From contig NZ_JAMZFT010000001.1 of assembly GCF_024158125.1 (NCBI RefSeq), positions 744,001 to 808,000 of the forward strand: a DNA stretch of 64,000 nucleotides. The letters run 5' to 3'. The DNA comes from Futiania mangrovi. Its GTDB lineage: Bacteria > Pseudomonadota > Alphaproteobacteria > Futianiales > Futianiaceae. A program made the translations under genes and the position numbers. How positions within the stretch are numbered: position 1 is the stretch's first letter; each line of letters starts with the position of its first letter. Of the stretch, positions 17,178-26,430 are shown one piece after another. Below the pieces are notes generated by a model that did not search any database, had not been told where the DNA came from, and was given only the letters and a program-made list of their open reading frames with translations.

Positions 17178-20100
17178 ATGTCCGATTTCGATGGGGGCAG
17201 TGTGCCCGATGCGATGCCGCCCGCGGACCTGGGCGGCGGTCTGGATGATTTCTCGCTGCCGGACATGACTGGGCCGCAGGTCCAGATGCCGGTCGAGGGG
17301 GTGGACGACTTCTCCTTTTCGGGGCCGCAGGTCGTGGACACAGGCGGGTATGTGCCGCCGTCCGATGCCGACTTCACACCCAACCCCTCGATGCAAAGCG
17401 CCTTGCAGGGCGCGGCGGACGATCCGTTCCTCGATACGCTCAACGGCACCGCGCCGCCACCCGCGCAGATCCCGATGCCTTCGGTCGACTGGGACGCGCC
17501 TGCCGACCTGCCGGATACGGTGACCTACGGCGATCCCTTCACGCCGCTGACGCCGGGGACGCAGCCCACGAACCTCATCACCGGCGAGACGATCCAGAAC
17601 CCGATGGATGTGGACGGCGCGCTCGACGACATCGGCGCGATGCCCGGTATCGTGCCGAGCCAGCCTGCTGCCACAGCCAGCATCCCGGCCAATGGCCCGG
17701 TGATCAGCGATCTCGCCCTCATCGATCCGGTCACGGGCGAGCTGCCGCCCGATCCGCGCGCGGCGCTTCAGAACGTCTATACCGACCCGAACACGGTCCG
17801 GATCGGCGCGCTGCCGGAGGGCTATGTGTTCCCGGAACCGGACGACAGCCCTGTCAACCCGGCGCTGCAGTTCGCGGCGGGCTTCGCGCACGAGACGGCG
17901 TCCGGCGTGGCCGGAACGATGACGCTTGCCGGCATGGGGCTGAACCTCTTGCCCGGGGACGCAGGGACGCCGCTGACGCAGGCGGGCCAAGCCTACCAGC
18001 AACAGATCGACGCTACCTACGGCGGCCCGGACGGCGCCTGGATGCAGAGCCAGTCGTTCCAGACCGGCGCGATGACCAACCGCGTCGCGGGGCTGGGGGA
18101 GGCGACGTTCTCCGGTGCGGCCGGGACCGCGTCCGCGGCGGGGCGGGCCGGCCTGCTGGACGACCTGCCGGGCGGCCCGATTCGCCTGGCGGACGATGTG
18201 CCCGCACGGCCGGCGCTGGCGGCCGACGATGCGCCGGTCTGGACCGCGCGCGGCGATGGCACCTTCAGCGCCCCCGTAGCGCCCGACGACGCTGCCGCGA
18301 CCGTGACGGTGCGCGCGGCGACGGTGGCGGACGATGTGCCGCCGCCGGGAGCGGGTGGCGGTGCCAGCCTGCTCGACGGACCGGATGCGACCGTCGCTCC
18401 GGTCCGGCTGAGCGGTGCGCCGGACATCCAGCCCACCGTTCCCCCGATGCAGGGCGGCGATGCGGGCGTACCGGTCCGGACACCGGCGCAGGGTGCGCCC
18501 TCTGCGCAGTACGTCCCGTTGGACGAGGTGGATGCGCCGGACTCCTTCATGTCGGCGCCATCGTCCACGGGCGGCGACGGGGGCGCGGAGGTCACGCAGG
18601 CGCTCAATTCCGGACCCCGCACGGGCAATGTGTTCGGAACGGGCGTCGAGGCCCCGCAGACGCCCAGCGTGATCCGCGACGTTGCGCCGGAAGACCTGCC
18701 CGTCGTGCACATGAAGAGGGGGGGCTCGTTCTATCAGGACAGCCTGGCGCTCAAGCCCGGCACAGACGGGTTCGTGTGGACGCCCGAAGACCTCGACGTG
18801 TCCATGGTCACCCAGCTCAGCCTGCCGGACAGCGGCAGCCTGACCCTCTATCCGCAGACGGACGTCGGGGCGGTGCTCGACAATGATGCGTTCCGCCAGA
18901 ATGCGCTGACGCCGCAGCAGACGGCGGCGCTCGAGGTGCTCGACGCGAACCCGGATCTGCGGGCGCTCGCCATGCCCGAGCTTATCCCCGCCGACCAGCT
19001 CGACGAGGCGATGACCCGCCAGATCCTGCCCGCCATGCGTGAACTGGGGACGCAGGCGCTGGGGACGGATCCAACCAACTCCATCGAGTTCGGAACCGCC
19101 TATGCCCGGCCGGCCAACCAGCCGGATGCGCCCTACCGCCTCGTCGGCTTCTCGGTGGGCGGATCGGGCGAGGTCTCGATGCAGCCCCAGGGAGCCGTGC
19201 TGGATAGCAGCCTCAGCAACTTCGATCTTGTGACGGCCCATACTCACCCGATCAAGGCAACGCGCGATGGGCAGCTCGTCCCCAATGGCTTCTTCTCGTC
19301 GGGGGACATCGGGTACGCCAATGCCAGAATGGACCAGCAGCTTGCCGACGGCACCGGCGGCCGGTCCGTGACGCACACGCATTACGGCGCCGGGATGCAG
19401 GAGGGGACCGGCTTCTACAGATACCAGCTCTCGGGCGCTTCGGACATGGACTATGAGGCGGAGGGGCTGCCCGTCTATCTGACGCAGCCGGTCACGAAGC
19501 AGGTGAACTACATTCCCGAAGCTGACGGGTCGCTGCCGCCCGAAACCATCGCCTTCGATGACCTTGGCGATCCCATGGGTGGGAGAAGCGTGGTTCCGAC
19601 CGGGTCGCTGGTGGATCCGCAGTACGCCGGCACGGCCACGATCGTGCCGCCGGACCAGCACTACCAGACCTGGGCGAGGCCTGAGGATGCATATGCGCGC
19701 TTGCTCGCGCCGCCTGAGCCGCGGACACCGGCCGATGCGGCGCCTGCCGCTGTCATACAGCCTGCGCAATATACCCTGCCGCCGGACGCAGCCGCCCAGA
19801 TCACGCAACTCGGCGGCGGCAGCGCTGACGCGCAGGTCTTGGAGGGCATGATCAAGGAGTTCGTCGCCGGCGGCGCCTCGGCGGACGATGTGGACCTGGG
19901 CGAGTGGATCGGGGAATGGCAGAAGGCGGGAGTGGTGTTCGGGGACACGCTGCCCGAGGGGCGCACCCTCGATGACGCCGTGAGATACGTGCATTCGGCG
20001 GTCGACGTCGCCGAAGGGTACGCAGACGTGGCCGAGTGGCCCGACGGGACGACGGGACTGGACGAGTTGCCCGTCGCCCTCCAGCCGCGGGAGGAGGTTT

Positions 20101-20300
20101 TCGAAGGGCTGAGGCTGATTTCCGCCGACAATGGATCGATCAGGTTGTCCAATCCCAACACCGGGGAAACGCTGACGGTCGACGGTTTCCTGTCGCCGCA
20201 GCAGGCTGCGGACCTGAAGGGCAAGGACCTGCATCTTGAGGTCGAATACGACCCCCGTGCCAGGACGTGGGAGCTTCTGGACATCGGCGAGCAGGACTGA
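17178..20300 (+). CDS. Giant orphan protein with JAB/DUF4329-like metal-site signature
   Basis: A 1040-residue acidic protein that I do not recognise as a whole. It has no signal peptide. The first 150 residues are Pro/Asp/Gly-rich with a repeated DDFS...GPQV motif. A Gly/Ala-rich hydrophobic segment lies near 229-265 (LQFAAGFAHETASGVAGTMT), followed by a low-complexity region to about 500. At 637-710 it has E637 (NSIEFGTAYAR), HTHP 688-691, and FFSSGDIGYAN with D710. This is the order of ligands in JAMM/JAB metalloproteases and DUF4329 toxin domains, though the HTHP-to-Asp spacing is longer than in RadC. Long mixed-domain layouts like this are seen in secreted effectors. ATG 17178 follows agtggggtag. 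Confidence 0.75.
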   Translation: MSDFDGGSVPDAMPPADLGGGLDDFSLPDMTGPQVQMPVEGVDDFSFSGPQVVDTGGYVPPSDADFTPNPSMQSALQGAADDPFLDTLNGTAPPPAQIPMPSVDWDAPADLPDTVTYGDPFTPLTPGTQPTNLITGETIQNPMDVDGALDDIGAMPGIVPSQPAATASIPANGPVISDLALIDPVTGELPPDPRAALQNVYTDPNTVRIGALPEGYVFPEPDDSPVNPALQFAAGFAHETASGVAGTMTLAGMGLNLLPGDAGTPLTQAGQAYQQQIDATYGGPDGAWMQSQSFQTGAMTNRVAGLGEATFSGAAGTASAAGRAGLLDDLPGGPIRLADDVPARPALAADDAPVWTARGDGTFSAPVAPDDAAATVTVRAATVADDVPPPGAGGGASLLDGPDATVAPVRLSGAPDIQPTVPPMQGGDAGVPVRTPAQGAPSAQYVPLDEVDAPDSFMSAPSSTGGDGGAEVTQALNSGPRTGNVFGTGVEAPQTPSVIRDVAPEDLPVVHMKRGGSFYQDSLALKPGTDGFVWTPEDLDVSMVTQLSLPDSGSLTLYPQTDVGAVLDNDAFRQNALTPQQTAALEVLDANPDLRALAMPELIPADQLDEAMTRQILPAMRELGTQALGTDPTNSIEFGTAYARPANQPDAPYRLVGFSVGGSGEVSMQPQGAVLDSSLSNFDLVTAHTHPIKATRDGQLVPNGFFSSGDIGYANARMDQQLADGTGGRSVTHTHYGAGMQEGTGFYRYQLSGASDMDYEAEGLPVYLTQPVTKQVNYIPEADGSLPPETIAFDDLGDPMGGRSVVPTGSLVDPQYAGTATIVPPDQHYQTWARPEDAYARLLAPPEPRTPADAAPAAVIQPAQYTLPPDAAAQITQLGGGSADAQVLEGMIKEFVAGGASADDVDLGEWIGEWQKAGVVFGDTLPEGRTLDDAVRYVHSAVDVAEGYADVAEWPDGTTGLDELPVALQPREEVFEGLRLISADNGSIRLSNPNTGETLTVDGFLSPQQAADLKGKDLHLEVEYDPRARTWELLDIGEQD

Positions 20301-20437
20301 TCCCCCCCGGCCTTGATCGGGCGCAAGGCGGGCGCGTGACGGACGGGGTCTGATGGCCTCTCGATGTTGCGCGCCGGTCTCCGGCCTCGCTTGCGGGGTG
20401 TGCGCGCCGGCGCGCCCCGGATGGGGGAGGGCGCCCG

Positions 20438-21520
20438 ATGGCCGACGACGCCTGGCTGAAGCAGCCCTGGATGTGGCCGTGGCTGATGGCCGCACAGATG
20501 GGACGCGCGGGCCTCGACGCGGCGTCTGCCGTCCTCAGACCCCACGAGGGCGCTGCGCCGGGGGACGAGCCCACCTGGACGACGCCGGCGGAGTGTCTGC
20601 TCGACCTGCCGGCGATGCGCCTGCACAGGTTTTCCGAAGGCACCGGCCCGCCGGTCCTGATCGTCACGCCGCTGGCGCTGCACGGGCCGCTCGTCGCCGA
20701 CCTCGCGCCCGGGCACAGCCTCGTGGAGCGGCTGGTCGCCGAGGGGGTGGGGGAGGTCGCGCTGCTCTCCTGGCCCTCGGCGACGCCAGAGCGGCGCGGC
20801 ACCGGCATCGACGACCATCTCGCGCATCTGCTCGTGGCGGTGGAGGAACTGGGCGGGCGTGTGCGCCTCGCCGGTATCTGCCAGGGGGGCGTGCTGGCGA
20901 TGATGTTCGCCGCGCGCTATCCAGAGAAAGTGGAGCGCCTCGTCTGCGCGGGCGCGCCCGTGGATATGGAGGCCGGTCCTTCCGCGCTGACGGCTGCGGC
21001 ACGGGCCTGCCCGCAACAGGCGCTCGAAGCCATGATCGAGGCGGGCGGCGGCATCGTCCGCGGAGAGGCCATGCTGAGGTTCTGGCAGATGGGCGGGCTC
21101 GACGCGCTGTCCGGCGGTCTGCCCGCGGACATCCTGCAATCCCGCTCGCCGCCGCCGGACCTGCTCGCGCGCTTTTCGGAATGGAATGCCTGGGTCGTGG
21201 ACCTGCCCGGCGGATACCTGAGGCAGGTGGCGGGCGAGCTTTTCCAGGCCAACAAGCTCGCACGCGGGGAGTTCGTGGCGCTGGGGCGCCGGATTGCGCT
21301 CGGCGACCTGCGCGCGCCGCTGCTGCTGCTGGCGGGGGCGGCGGACACGGTCGCGCCCCCCGCGCAGGTGTTCGCGGCCGCGCGTCTCGTCGGCACACCG
21401 CGGGGGGAGGTCGTGAAGATCAGGACCGGCGGCGGGCATCTGTCCCTGTTCATGGGCTCGCGCACGCTTTCGGGCCCTTGGCGGCGGATCGCGCGCTGGC
21501 TGAAGGGGCAAAGGGCCTGA
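20438..21520 (+). CDS. PhaC-like alpha/beta hydrolase
   Basis: 360 residues, the length of class III PHA synthase catalytic subunits. The nucleophile is probably C148 in LAGICQGGVLAMM, the PhaC-type lipase box GxCxGG. Asp in LLAGAADTVAPP and His in GGHLSLFMG complete a triad. The N-terminus (MWPWLMAAQMGRAGLDAASAV) resembles phasin- or PhaC-like leaders. No PhaE, phasin or PhaR gene is nearby, so polymer synthesis is not certain; a related thioesterase or depolymerase is possible. Ribosome site gggggaggg. It lies 137 bases after the JAB-like gene, same direction. Confidence 0.75.
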   Translation: MADDAWLKQPWMWPWLMAAQMGRAGLDAASAVLRPHEGAAPGDEPTWTTPAECLLDLPAMRLHRFSEGTGPPVLIVTPLALHGPLVADLAPGHSLVERLVAEGVGEVALLSWPSATPERRGTGIDDHLAHLLVAVEELGGRVRLAGICQGGVLAMMFAARYPEKVERLVCAGAPVDMEAGPSALTAAARACPQQALEAMIEAGGGIVRGEAMLRFWQMGGLDALSGGLPADILQSRSPPPDLLARFSEWNAWVVDLPGGYLRQVAGELFQANKLARGEFVALGRRIALGDLRAPLLLLAGAADTVAPPAQVFAAARLVGTPRGEVVKIRTGGGHLSLFMGSRTLSGPWRRIARWLKGQRA

Positions 21521-21635
21521 CGGTCGCAGTCTGGAGTTGCCGCGCGGCCCCGCTGCGATACCTTTCTGAAAACAAGGGCGCGCGCGCTTGACCGGCACGT
21601 CCGTCCACACGCCCCATGCGACAAGGGAGAGGGTC

Positions 21636-22445
21636 ATGCGCCGCATTGCCATGCTCGTCCTGCTTGCCGTGTTCGCGTTCCTGTCCCCCGGCGCCGGTCC
21701 GGCGGAGGCGAGCAAATGTCTTGCCTTCGTGGAAGGCCCTGCGCGCGTGTTGCCTGCCAGCCTCACGCTGGTCCAGGCCGCAGAAACCGTCCAGATCCGC
21801 TATGTCGGCCACTCGACCTTCCGCGTGCAGACACCCGCGGGCGTGGTGATCGCGACGGACTATGCAGGCTATGCCGGTCCCGGTCCCGTGCCGACCGTGG
21901 TCACGATGAATCACGCGCACGAGACGCACTACACCGACTATCCCGACCCGGCGATCGCGCATGTCCTGCGCGGCTGGAATCCGGCTGGCGACGGCCCGGC
22001 GATGCACGACCTGCTGGTCGGCGACGTCTACATCCGCAACGTGCCGAGCGACATCCGCCGATGGGGCTCCGCGGCGGTGGAGCCCGCGGGCAACTCGATC
22101 TTCATCTTCGAGGTTGCAGACCTCTGCATCGGGCACCTGGGGCACCTGCACCAGACGCTTTCGCCGGAGCAGCGGGCGCTGATCGGCCGCCTCGATGTCG
22201 TGTTCGCGCCGGTCGACGGCAGCTACACGCTCGACATCGCCTCCATGATCGAGGTGCTGAACGACCTCAAGGCCAGCATCGTGATCCCCATGCACTTCTT
22301 CGGGACAAGCTCGCTGCAGCGCTTTCTCGCAGGAATGAGCGAGGCCTTCGAGATCGGCTTCGCACCCGCGGAGGTCATCGAGGTCTCGATCGAGAGCCTG
22401 CCCGACCGCCCGACCGTGCTGGTGCCGTGGGGAATCCTGAACTGA
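21636..22445 (+). CDS. Exported MBL-fold metallo-hydrolase, UlaG-like
   Basis: 269 residues with a signal peptide (MRRIAMLVLLAVFAFLSPGAGPAEA). The mature part starts its beta-lactamase fold at VQIRYVGHSTFRVQTPAGV. The metal motif reads NHAHETHYTDY, so the Asp of HxHxDH is Thr. HLGHLHQ and PMHFFG give further histidines. ATG 21636 was chosen for the gggagaggg site and signal peptide; an upstream in-frame start at 21588 would bury the signal. The substrate is unknown; UlaG relatives act on lactones or phosphodiesters. Confidence 0.82.
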   Translation: MRRIAMLVLLAVFAFLSPGAGPAEASKCLAFVEGPARVLPASLTLVQAAETVQIRYVGHSTFRVQTPAGVVIATDYAGYAGPGPVPTVVTMNHAHETHYTDYPDPAIAHVLRGWNPAGDGPAMHDLLVGDVYIRNVPSDIRRWGSAAVEPAGNSIFIFEVADLCIGHLGHLHQTLSPEQRALIGRLDVVFAPVDGSYTLDIASMIEVLNDLKASIVIPMHFFGTSSLQRFLAGMSEAFEIGFAPAEVIEVSIESLPDRPTVLVPWGILN

Positions 22446-22461
22446 GGCGCCCCGGTCCGCG

Positions 22462-23109
22462 CTAGAGTGCGGCGCGGCGGGGCGCAGCGCCGTCGCACAC
22501 GAGGCGGGTGATGAGGTCGGCAAGCTGCGGGATCGTGCCGCGCTTGGGTGTGTACCATTCCGCCGCACGGTTCATGGCGCCGAGAATGAAGGGCAGGAAG
22601 AGACCCAGATCCACATCCTGCGCGATGTCGCCGCGGGCCTGCGCATCCTCGAGCAGCGCGCGCCAGATGTTGGTGTATTCCTGCCGGGCCTTGCGGCTGC
22701 GGAACTTCGCGATGGGCGGCAGGTTCGAATAGACGCGGATGTAGGTGCCCGCCTCGTCCCGGTGGTCGAGCATCACCCGAAGATGCGCACGCACGGCGGC
22801 ATTGAAGCGGTCGCGGAACGCCGCGTCTGCGGGCACACCGGCAAGCGCCGTCTCCACCGACGTCTTGATGTAGACGATGCCGGCGTTCAGCACCTCCTCG
22901 AGGATCTGCTCCTTCGACTCGAAGTGGTAATAGACGCTGGCGGGCTTGAGACTGACCTTCTCCGCCACCTGGCGCAGCGTGGTCTCCGCATATCCCTTCT
23001 GGCTGAACAGTTGCGCCGCGGCGAGCAGGATCTGCACGCGCGTTACATCCGCCTTCTTGGGCGTGCCGGAGGCTTTTCCGGGTGCGGGGGTGACCTGCCT
23101 CATGCTCAT
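22462..23109 (-). CDS. TetR-family regulator of cluster B
   Basis: 215-residue repressor of the KstR2/PaaR/FadR-like TetR group. HTH at about residues 22-72 (ILLAAAQLFSQKGYAETTL, VSLKPASVYYHFESKEQ). The C-terminal domain contains RVYSNLPPIAKFRSRKARQEY, typical of acyl-CoA-sensing members. Its start lies 17 bases from the palindrome at 23127-23140, and close variants of that palindrome precede two other cluster B units. It is therefore the likely autoregulated repressor of the whole cluster. Divergent from the PaaK-like gene. Confidence 0.88.
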   Translation of the reverse strand: MSMRQVTPAPGKASGTPKKADVTRVQILLAAAQLFSQKGYAETTLRQVAEKVSLKPASVYYHFESKEQILEEVLNAGIVYIKTSVETALAGVPADAAFRDRFNAAVRAHLRVMLDHRDEAGTYIRVYSNLPPIAKFRSRKARQEYTNIWRALLEDAQARGDIAQDVDLGLFLPFILGAMNRAAEWYTPKRGTIPQLADLITRLVCDGAAPRRAAL

Positions 23110-23126
23110 GAGCCGGACTATTGAAT

Positions 23127-23140
23127 CTAACGGTCATTAG
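23127..23140. promoter_or_regulatory. Cluster B operator, site 1
   Basis: CTAACGGTCATTAG, an imperfect palindrome in the 175-base region between the TetR gene and the PaaK-like ligase. It matches sites at 24793 and 32723 in 9 to 11 of 14 positions, with the AACGG and TTAG parts constant. It probably blocks both divergent promoters. Confidence 0.65.
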
Positions 23141-23284
23141 ATAGTTAAATGACCGGACAATCAAGGCGGGGCGGGCAGTTGACGGCTGCAAACCTGCCAA
23201 GGGCGGCCTGCAAGGGGGCCGCACGGGACAAGGGGCGGCGTACCAGGCACAACGCCCCGGGGAAGGATGCTGGAGGACACGCCC

Positions 23285-24733
23285 ATGGAATCGCCGTTTC
23301 CCCGCAGCCGGCTTCCGCTCTATCGGAACGCCATCGACTGGGAGTGGTTCGACCGGGAGTTTCCGGCACCCGACGTCTATGCCGAGACGATCTTCAAATG
23401 GCCCGCCGACCGGCTGCGCGCACTGCAGAACGAGCGCTTCCTCAAGGTCGTGAAGCATGGCTGGAGCAATCCGTTCTACCGGAGGCTCTGGTCGTCGAAG
23501 GGGCTGGAGCCGGGCGACATCCGCTCCATCGACGACATCGGCAAGCTGCCGATGTTCAACTCCGACGACATCAAGGACAGCCAGAAGGAGGCACCTCCGT
23601 TCGGCGGCTTCACCGGCGTCGACGTGCGTGAGGAACTCACGCGCAATCCGCTCAAGGTGCAGACGAGCGGGGGGACGACCGGCAAGCCACGGCCGACGAT
23701 CTTCGGCGCGCTGGAGTGGGAGATGAACGGCCTGCAGGTGGCCCGCAGCCTCTATATCCAGGGCGCTCGGCCGGGCCAGATCATGCAGATCCCTGCGACC
23801 TGCTCGCTCGCGAACCTTGCCTGGGTGCACTACCACGCGGCGCACAACTACCTCGGCGTGATGCCGGTGACGACGGGATCGGGCGTGGTGACGACGAGCC
23901 TGCGCCAGGTCGAGACCGCCTTCGACTTCGGCACCGACATCATCATGAGCTTTCCCGAGTACCTGACCCAGCTTGCCAAGGTCGCGCGCGACGAATACGG
24001 CCGAGACATCCGCGAACTGGGCCTGAGCTTCATCCCGACCTACCTGGGGCCCGACACGGACGGCGCCCTGCGGCGCGAACTGGAAGACCTCTACGGCTGC
24101 CCGGTCTACGACAATTACGGCACCAACGAGATCTCGCATGCATCGTTCGAGGGGCCGGACAAGGACGGCCTCTACCTGATGGAGGACTGCATCTTCATCG
24201 AGGTCATCGATACCGAAACCGGCGAGCCGGTGGAGCCGGGACAGCCCGGCAACCTGGTTGCGACCTCGCTGTTCCGCGGCATCCCGCCGATCATCCGCTT
24301 CAACCTGCGCGACCTCGGCCGGATCGTGTCCAACGGCACGCCGAGCGCGCTCGGAAGCTCTTTCCGGCGCATGGACCATTTCCTCGGCCGCAGCGACGAC
24401 ATGGTGAAGATCCGCGGCAACAACATCTACCCGATGGGCTGCCTGTCGGCCGTCCGCTCCGATCCGCGCACCACGGGCGAGTGGATCTGCATCGCGGAGC
24501 GGGAGGTGAAGGACCGCGTGATCCGCGACACGATGACGGTCGAGGTGGAGGTGCGAAAGGACGCCGGTGCGCTCGACGGTCTGCGGGAGCACCTGGAGGC
24601 GCGGCTGAAGGCCGACCTGGGCCTCAAGGTCGCCGTCCGGCTGGTCGAACCGGGCGCGCTCGACGAGAAGGCCAACCTCGGCCGTGAGGGCAAGCCGCGG
24701 CGTCTTCTCGACCTGCGCAACAAGGCGAAATAG
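23285..24733 (+). CDS. PaaK-like AMP-forming CoA ligase
   Basis: Phenylacetate-CoA ligase-family enzyme, 482 residues. Typical elements: SNPFYRRLWSSKGLEPGDI, the P-loop QTSGGTTGKPRPT, SFIPTYLGPD, VYDNYGTNEIS, and HFLGRSDDMVKIRGNNIYP. PaaK family members activate arylacetic or other aromatic acids, and some act on steroid side chains; the substrate here is unknown. ATG 23285 is preferred over 23267 because ggagga is then about 8 bases upstream. A cluster B operator lies 145 bases upstream. Confidence 0.88.
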   Translation: MESPFPRSRLPLYRNAIDWEWFDREFPAPDVYAETIFKWPADRLRALQNERFLKVVKHGWSNPFYRRLWSSKGLEPGDIRSIDDIGKLPMFNSDDIKDSQKEAPPFGGFTGVDVREELTRNPLKVQTSGGTTGKPRPTIFGALEWEMNGLQVARSLYIQGARPGQIMQIPATCSLANLAWVHYHAAHNYLGVMPVTTGSGVVTTSLRQVETAFDFGTDIIMSFPEYLTQLAKVARDEYGRDIRELGLSFIPTYLGPDTDGALRRELEDLYGCPVYDNYGTNEISHASFEGPDKDGLYLMEDCIFIEVIDTETGEPVEPGQPGNLVATSLFRGIPPIIRFNLRDLGRIVSNGTPSALGSSFRRMDHFLGRSDDMVKIRGNNIYPMGCLSAVRSDPRTTGEWICIAEREVKDRVIRDTMTVEVEVRKDAGALDGLREHLEARLKADLGLKVAVRLVEPGALDEKANLGREGKPRRLLDLRNKAK

Positions 24734-24792
24734 CACGCCGAATCAAGGTGCAGGCGGGCGCCGCCTTTGCGAGCCGGAGGCATTCTCCATAC

Positions 24793-24806
24793 CGAACGGT
24801 AGTTAG
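24793..24806. promoter_or_regulatory. Cluster B operator, site 2
   Basis: CGAACGGTAGTTAG lies 80 bases before the second acyl-CoA synthetase start, between it and the PaaK-like gene. With flanking bases it reads accgaacggtagttagaaa, nearly identical to site 3. It implies a separate promoter for the synthetase-Liv operon. Confidence 0.65.
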
Positions 24807-24885
24807 AAAATGCTGGCCTGAGCGCCGGGACTGTGATGAAGTACGGACAAATAAGCGATCCGCGCAAAGCGGGTGTCAGGGAGGA

Positions 24886-26430
24886 ATGACGTTGCGGACT
24901 CTCGCCGAGAGCCTTTCGAGCTCGGCCAGGCTGTTGGGAGACCGTCCGTTCATCGTAACGGAGGCGGAAACCATCGGTTTTGCGGAGTTCGACCGCCGGG
25001 CCGCGCGGCTTGCCAACGTGCTGGCGGGCAAGGGCGCGAAGCCGGGGGACGTGATCGGGCTCTACATGTCCTCGGTGCCGATGCTCGCCGTTGGCTATTA
25101 CGCCTGCCAGAAGCTGGGCGCGGTCGCGGCGCCGATCAGCGCGATGAACCGCCAGCGCGAACTGGAGATGATTGTCGGGCGCACGGGCATGGGCCTGATG
25201 CTGACGACGCCGGAAACGCTGCCCTATGCGCGCGACGTTGCCGGCCGCCTCGGCAGGCCCGCGACGCTGCTCTGCACTGGCGGGCGGCAGGAAGGGGCGG
25301 AAGACGTAGAGGCCGCGATGGCGGCGGCCGCACCCGAATACCCGATCCACGCCGGGCGGGCGGAAGACCCGGCGGCGCTGTTCTTCACTTCCGGCACGAC
25401 GGGAGCGCCCAAGGGGGCGATCCAGACGCAGGGCAGCCTCTACGCGACATTGCGCGACATGGCGGTGCACGGCCGCTTCCTGTGGGCGGACGAGGTGTTC
25501 CTCTGCGCGTTGCCGATCTTCAACAATTTCGGCGCGACCGTGATGATGAACGGCGCGATCTTCATGGGCGCGACCATGGTGATGATGGAGCGCTGGGACA
25601 CCGCCGAGGTGCTCGACAAGATCACGCGGCACAAGGTGACCTATATCGCGGGTTCGCCGACGATGTTCCTCTACCTGCTGCGCGATTTCGATCCTGCGCG
25701 CCACGATCTCTCCTCGATCCGGCTGGGTGCGACGGGCGGGGCGCCTGTCTCTCCCAACATCGTCGAGCAGTTCCAGAAGACGCTGGGCGCGCCGCTGGTC
25801 GAGGTCTATGGCGCGACCGAGGTGTCGGGCTATGTGACCGCGGAGCCCGCGGTCGGCGTGCGCAAGCGGGGCTCGGCCGGCCTGCCCATCGGCGGCACGC
25901 GCATCGAGATCGTGGACGACGACGGCAAGGTGCAGCCAACGGGCGAGATCGGCGAGGTCCGCATCTCGGGCGACACGGTGGGCGGCGGCTATTGGGACGA
26001 CCCGGAGGTTACGGCGAAGACCTTCACGGCGAAGGGCTGGCTCAGCGGCGACCTCGGCTATGTGGACGAGGATGGATACCTCTTCATCGTCGACCGCAAG
26101 AAGGACGTCATCATCTCCGGCGGCTACAACATCTACCCGCTGGAGGTGGAGGACCTGCTCTACACCCACCCCGACGTGCGGGTCTGCGCGGTGATCGGGC
26201 TGCCGGACGAGACCAAGGGCGAAATCCCGGTCGCAGTGGTGATCCCCAATGCGGGCAAGAGCCTCGACGGCAAGGCGCTGATCGCCTTCTGCCGGGAGAA
26301 CCTGTCGGCCTACAAATGCCCGCGAAAGGTGTTCGGCGTGGACGACATGCCGCTCGGCCCCTCCGGCAAGATCCTGAAGCGGGAGCTTCGGGACTGGGCG
26401 AAGGCCGGCCAGTTGAAGGAGCTTGCGTGA
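24886..26430 (+). CDS. AMP-forming acyl-CoA synthetase (cluster B)
   Basis: ANL-family ligase, 514 residues, with TSGTTGAPKGAIQTQ, VYGATEVSGY, GWLSGDLGYVDEDGYLFIVDR, and the catalytic Lys motif GPSGKILKREL near the C-terminus. The size suits short/medium-chain or aromatic acid:CoA ligases. ATG 24886 has gggagga upstream; the longer in-frame start at 24748 would overlap the operator. Its stop overlaps the SDR start as TGATG. It and the PaaK-like gene give cluster B two activating enzymes. Confidence 0.9.
   Translation: MTLRTLAESLSSSARLLGDRPFIVTEAETIGFAEFDRRAARLANVLAGKGAKPGDVIGLYMSSVPMLAVGYYACQKLGAVAAPISAMNRQRELEMIVGRTGMGLMLTTPETLPYARDVAGRLGRPATLLCTGGRQEGAEDVEAAMAAAAPEYPIHAGRAEDPAALFFTSGTTGAPKGAIQTQGSLYATLRDMAVHGRFLWADEVFLCALPIFNNFGATVMMNGAIFMGATMVMMERWDTAEVLDKITRHKVTYIAGSPTMFLYLLRDFDPARHDLSSIRLGATGGAPVSPNIVEQFQKTLGAPLVEVYGATEVSGYVTAEPAVGVRKRGSAGLPIGGTRIEIVDDDGKVQPTGEIGEVRISGDTVGGGYWDDPEVTAKTFTAKGWLSGDLGYVDEDGYLFIVDRKKDVIISGGYNIYPLEVEDLLYTHPDVRVCAVIGLPDETKGEIPVAVVIPNAGKSLDGKALIAFCRENLSAYKCPRKVFGVDDMPLGPSGKILKRELRDWAKAGQLKELA

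Noticed and set aside
17154-20495. A very long open frame on the minus strand opposite the JAB-like gene
   Set aside because: It mirrors the plus-strand gene in high-GC DNA and has Arg/Gly/His-rich composition with no domain. The plus-strand protein has ordinary composition and a metal-site motif.
20438-21520. Calling the PhaC-like gene a PHA synthase outright
   Set aside because: The cysteine lipase box fits, but no PhaE/PhaR/phasin gene is nearby and the size alone is not decisive.
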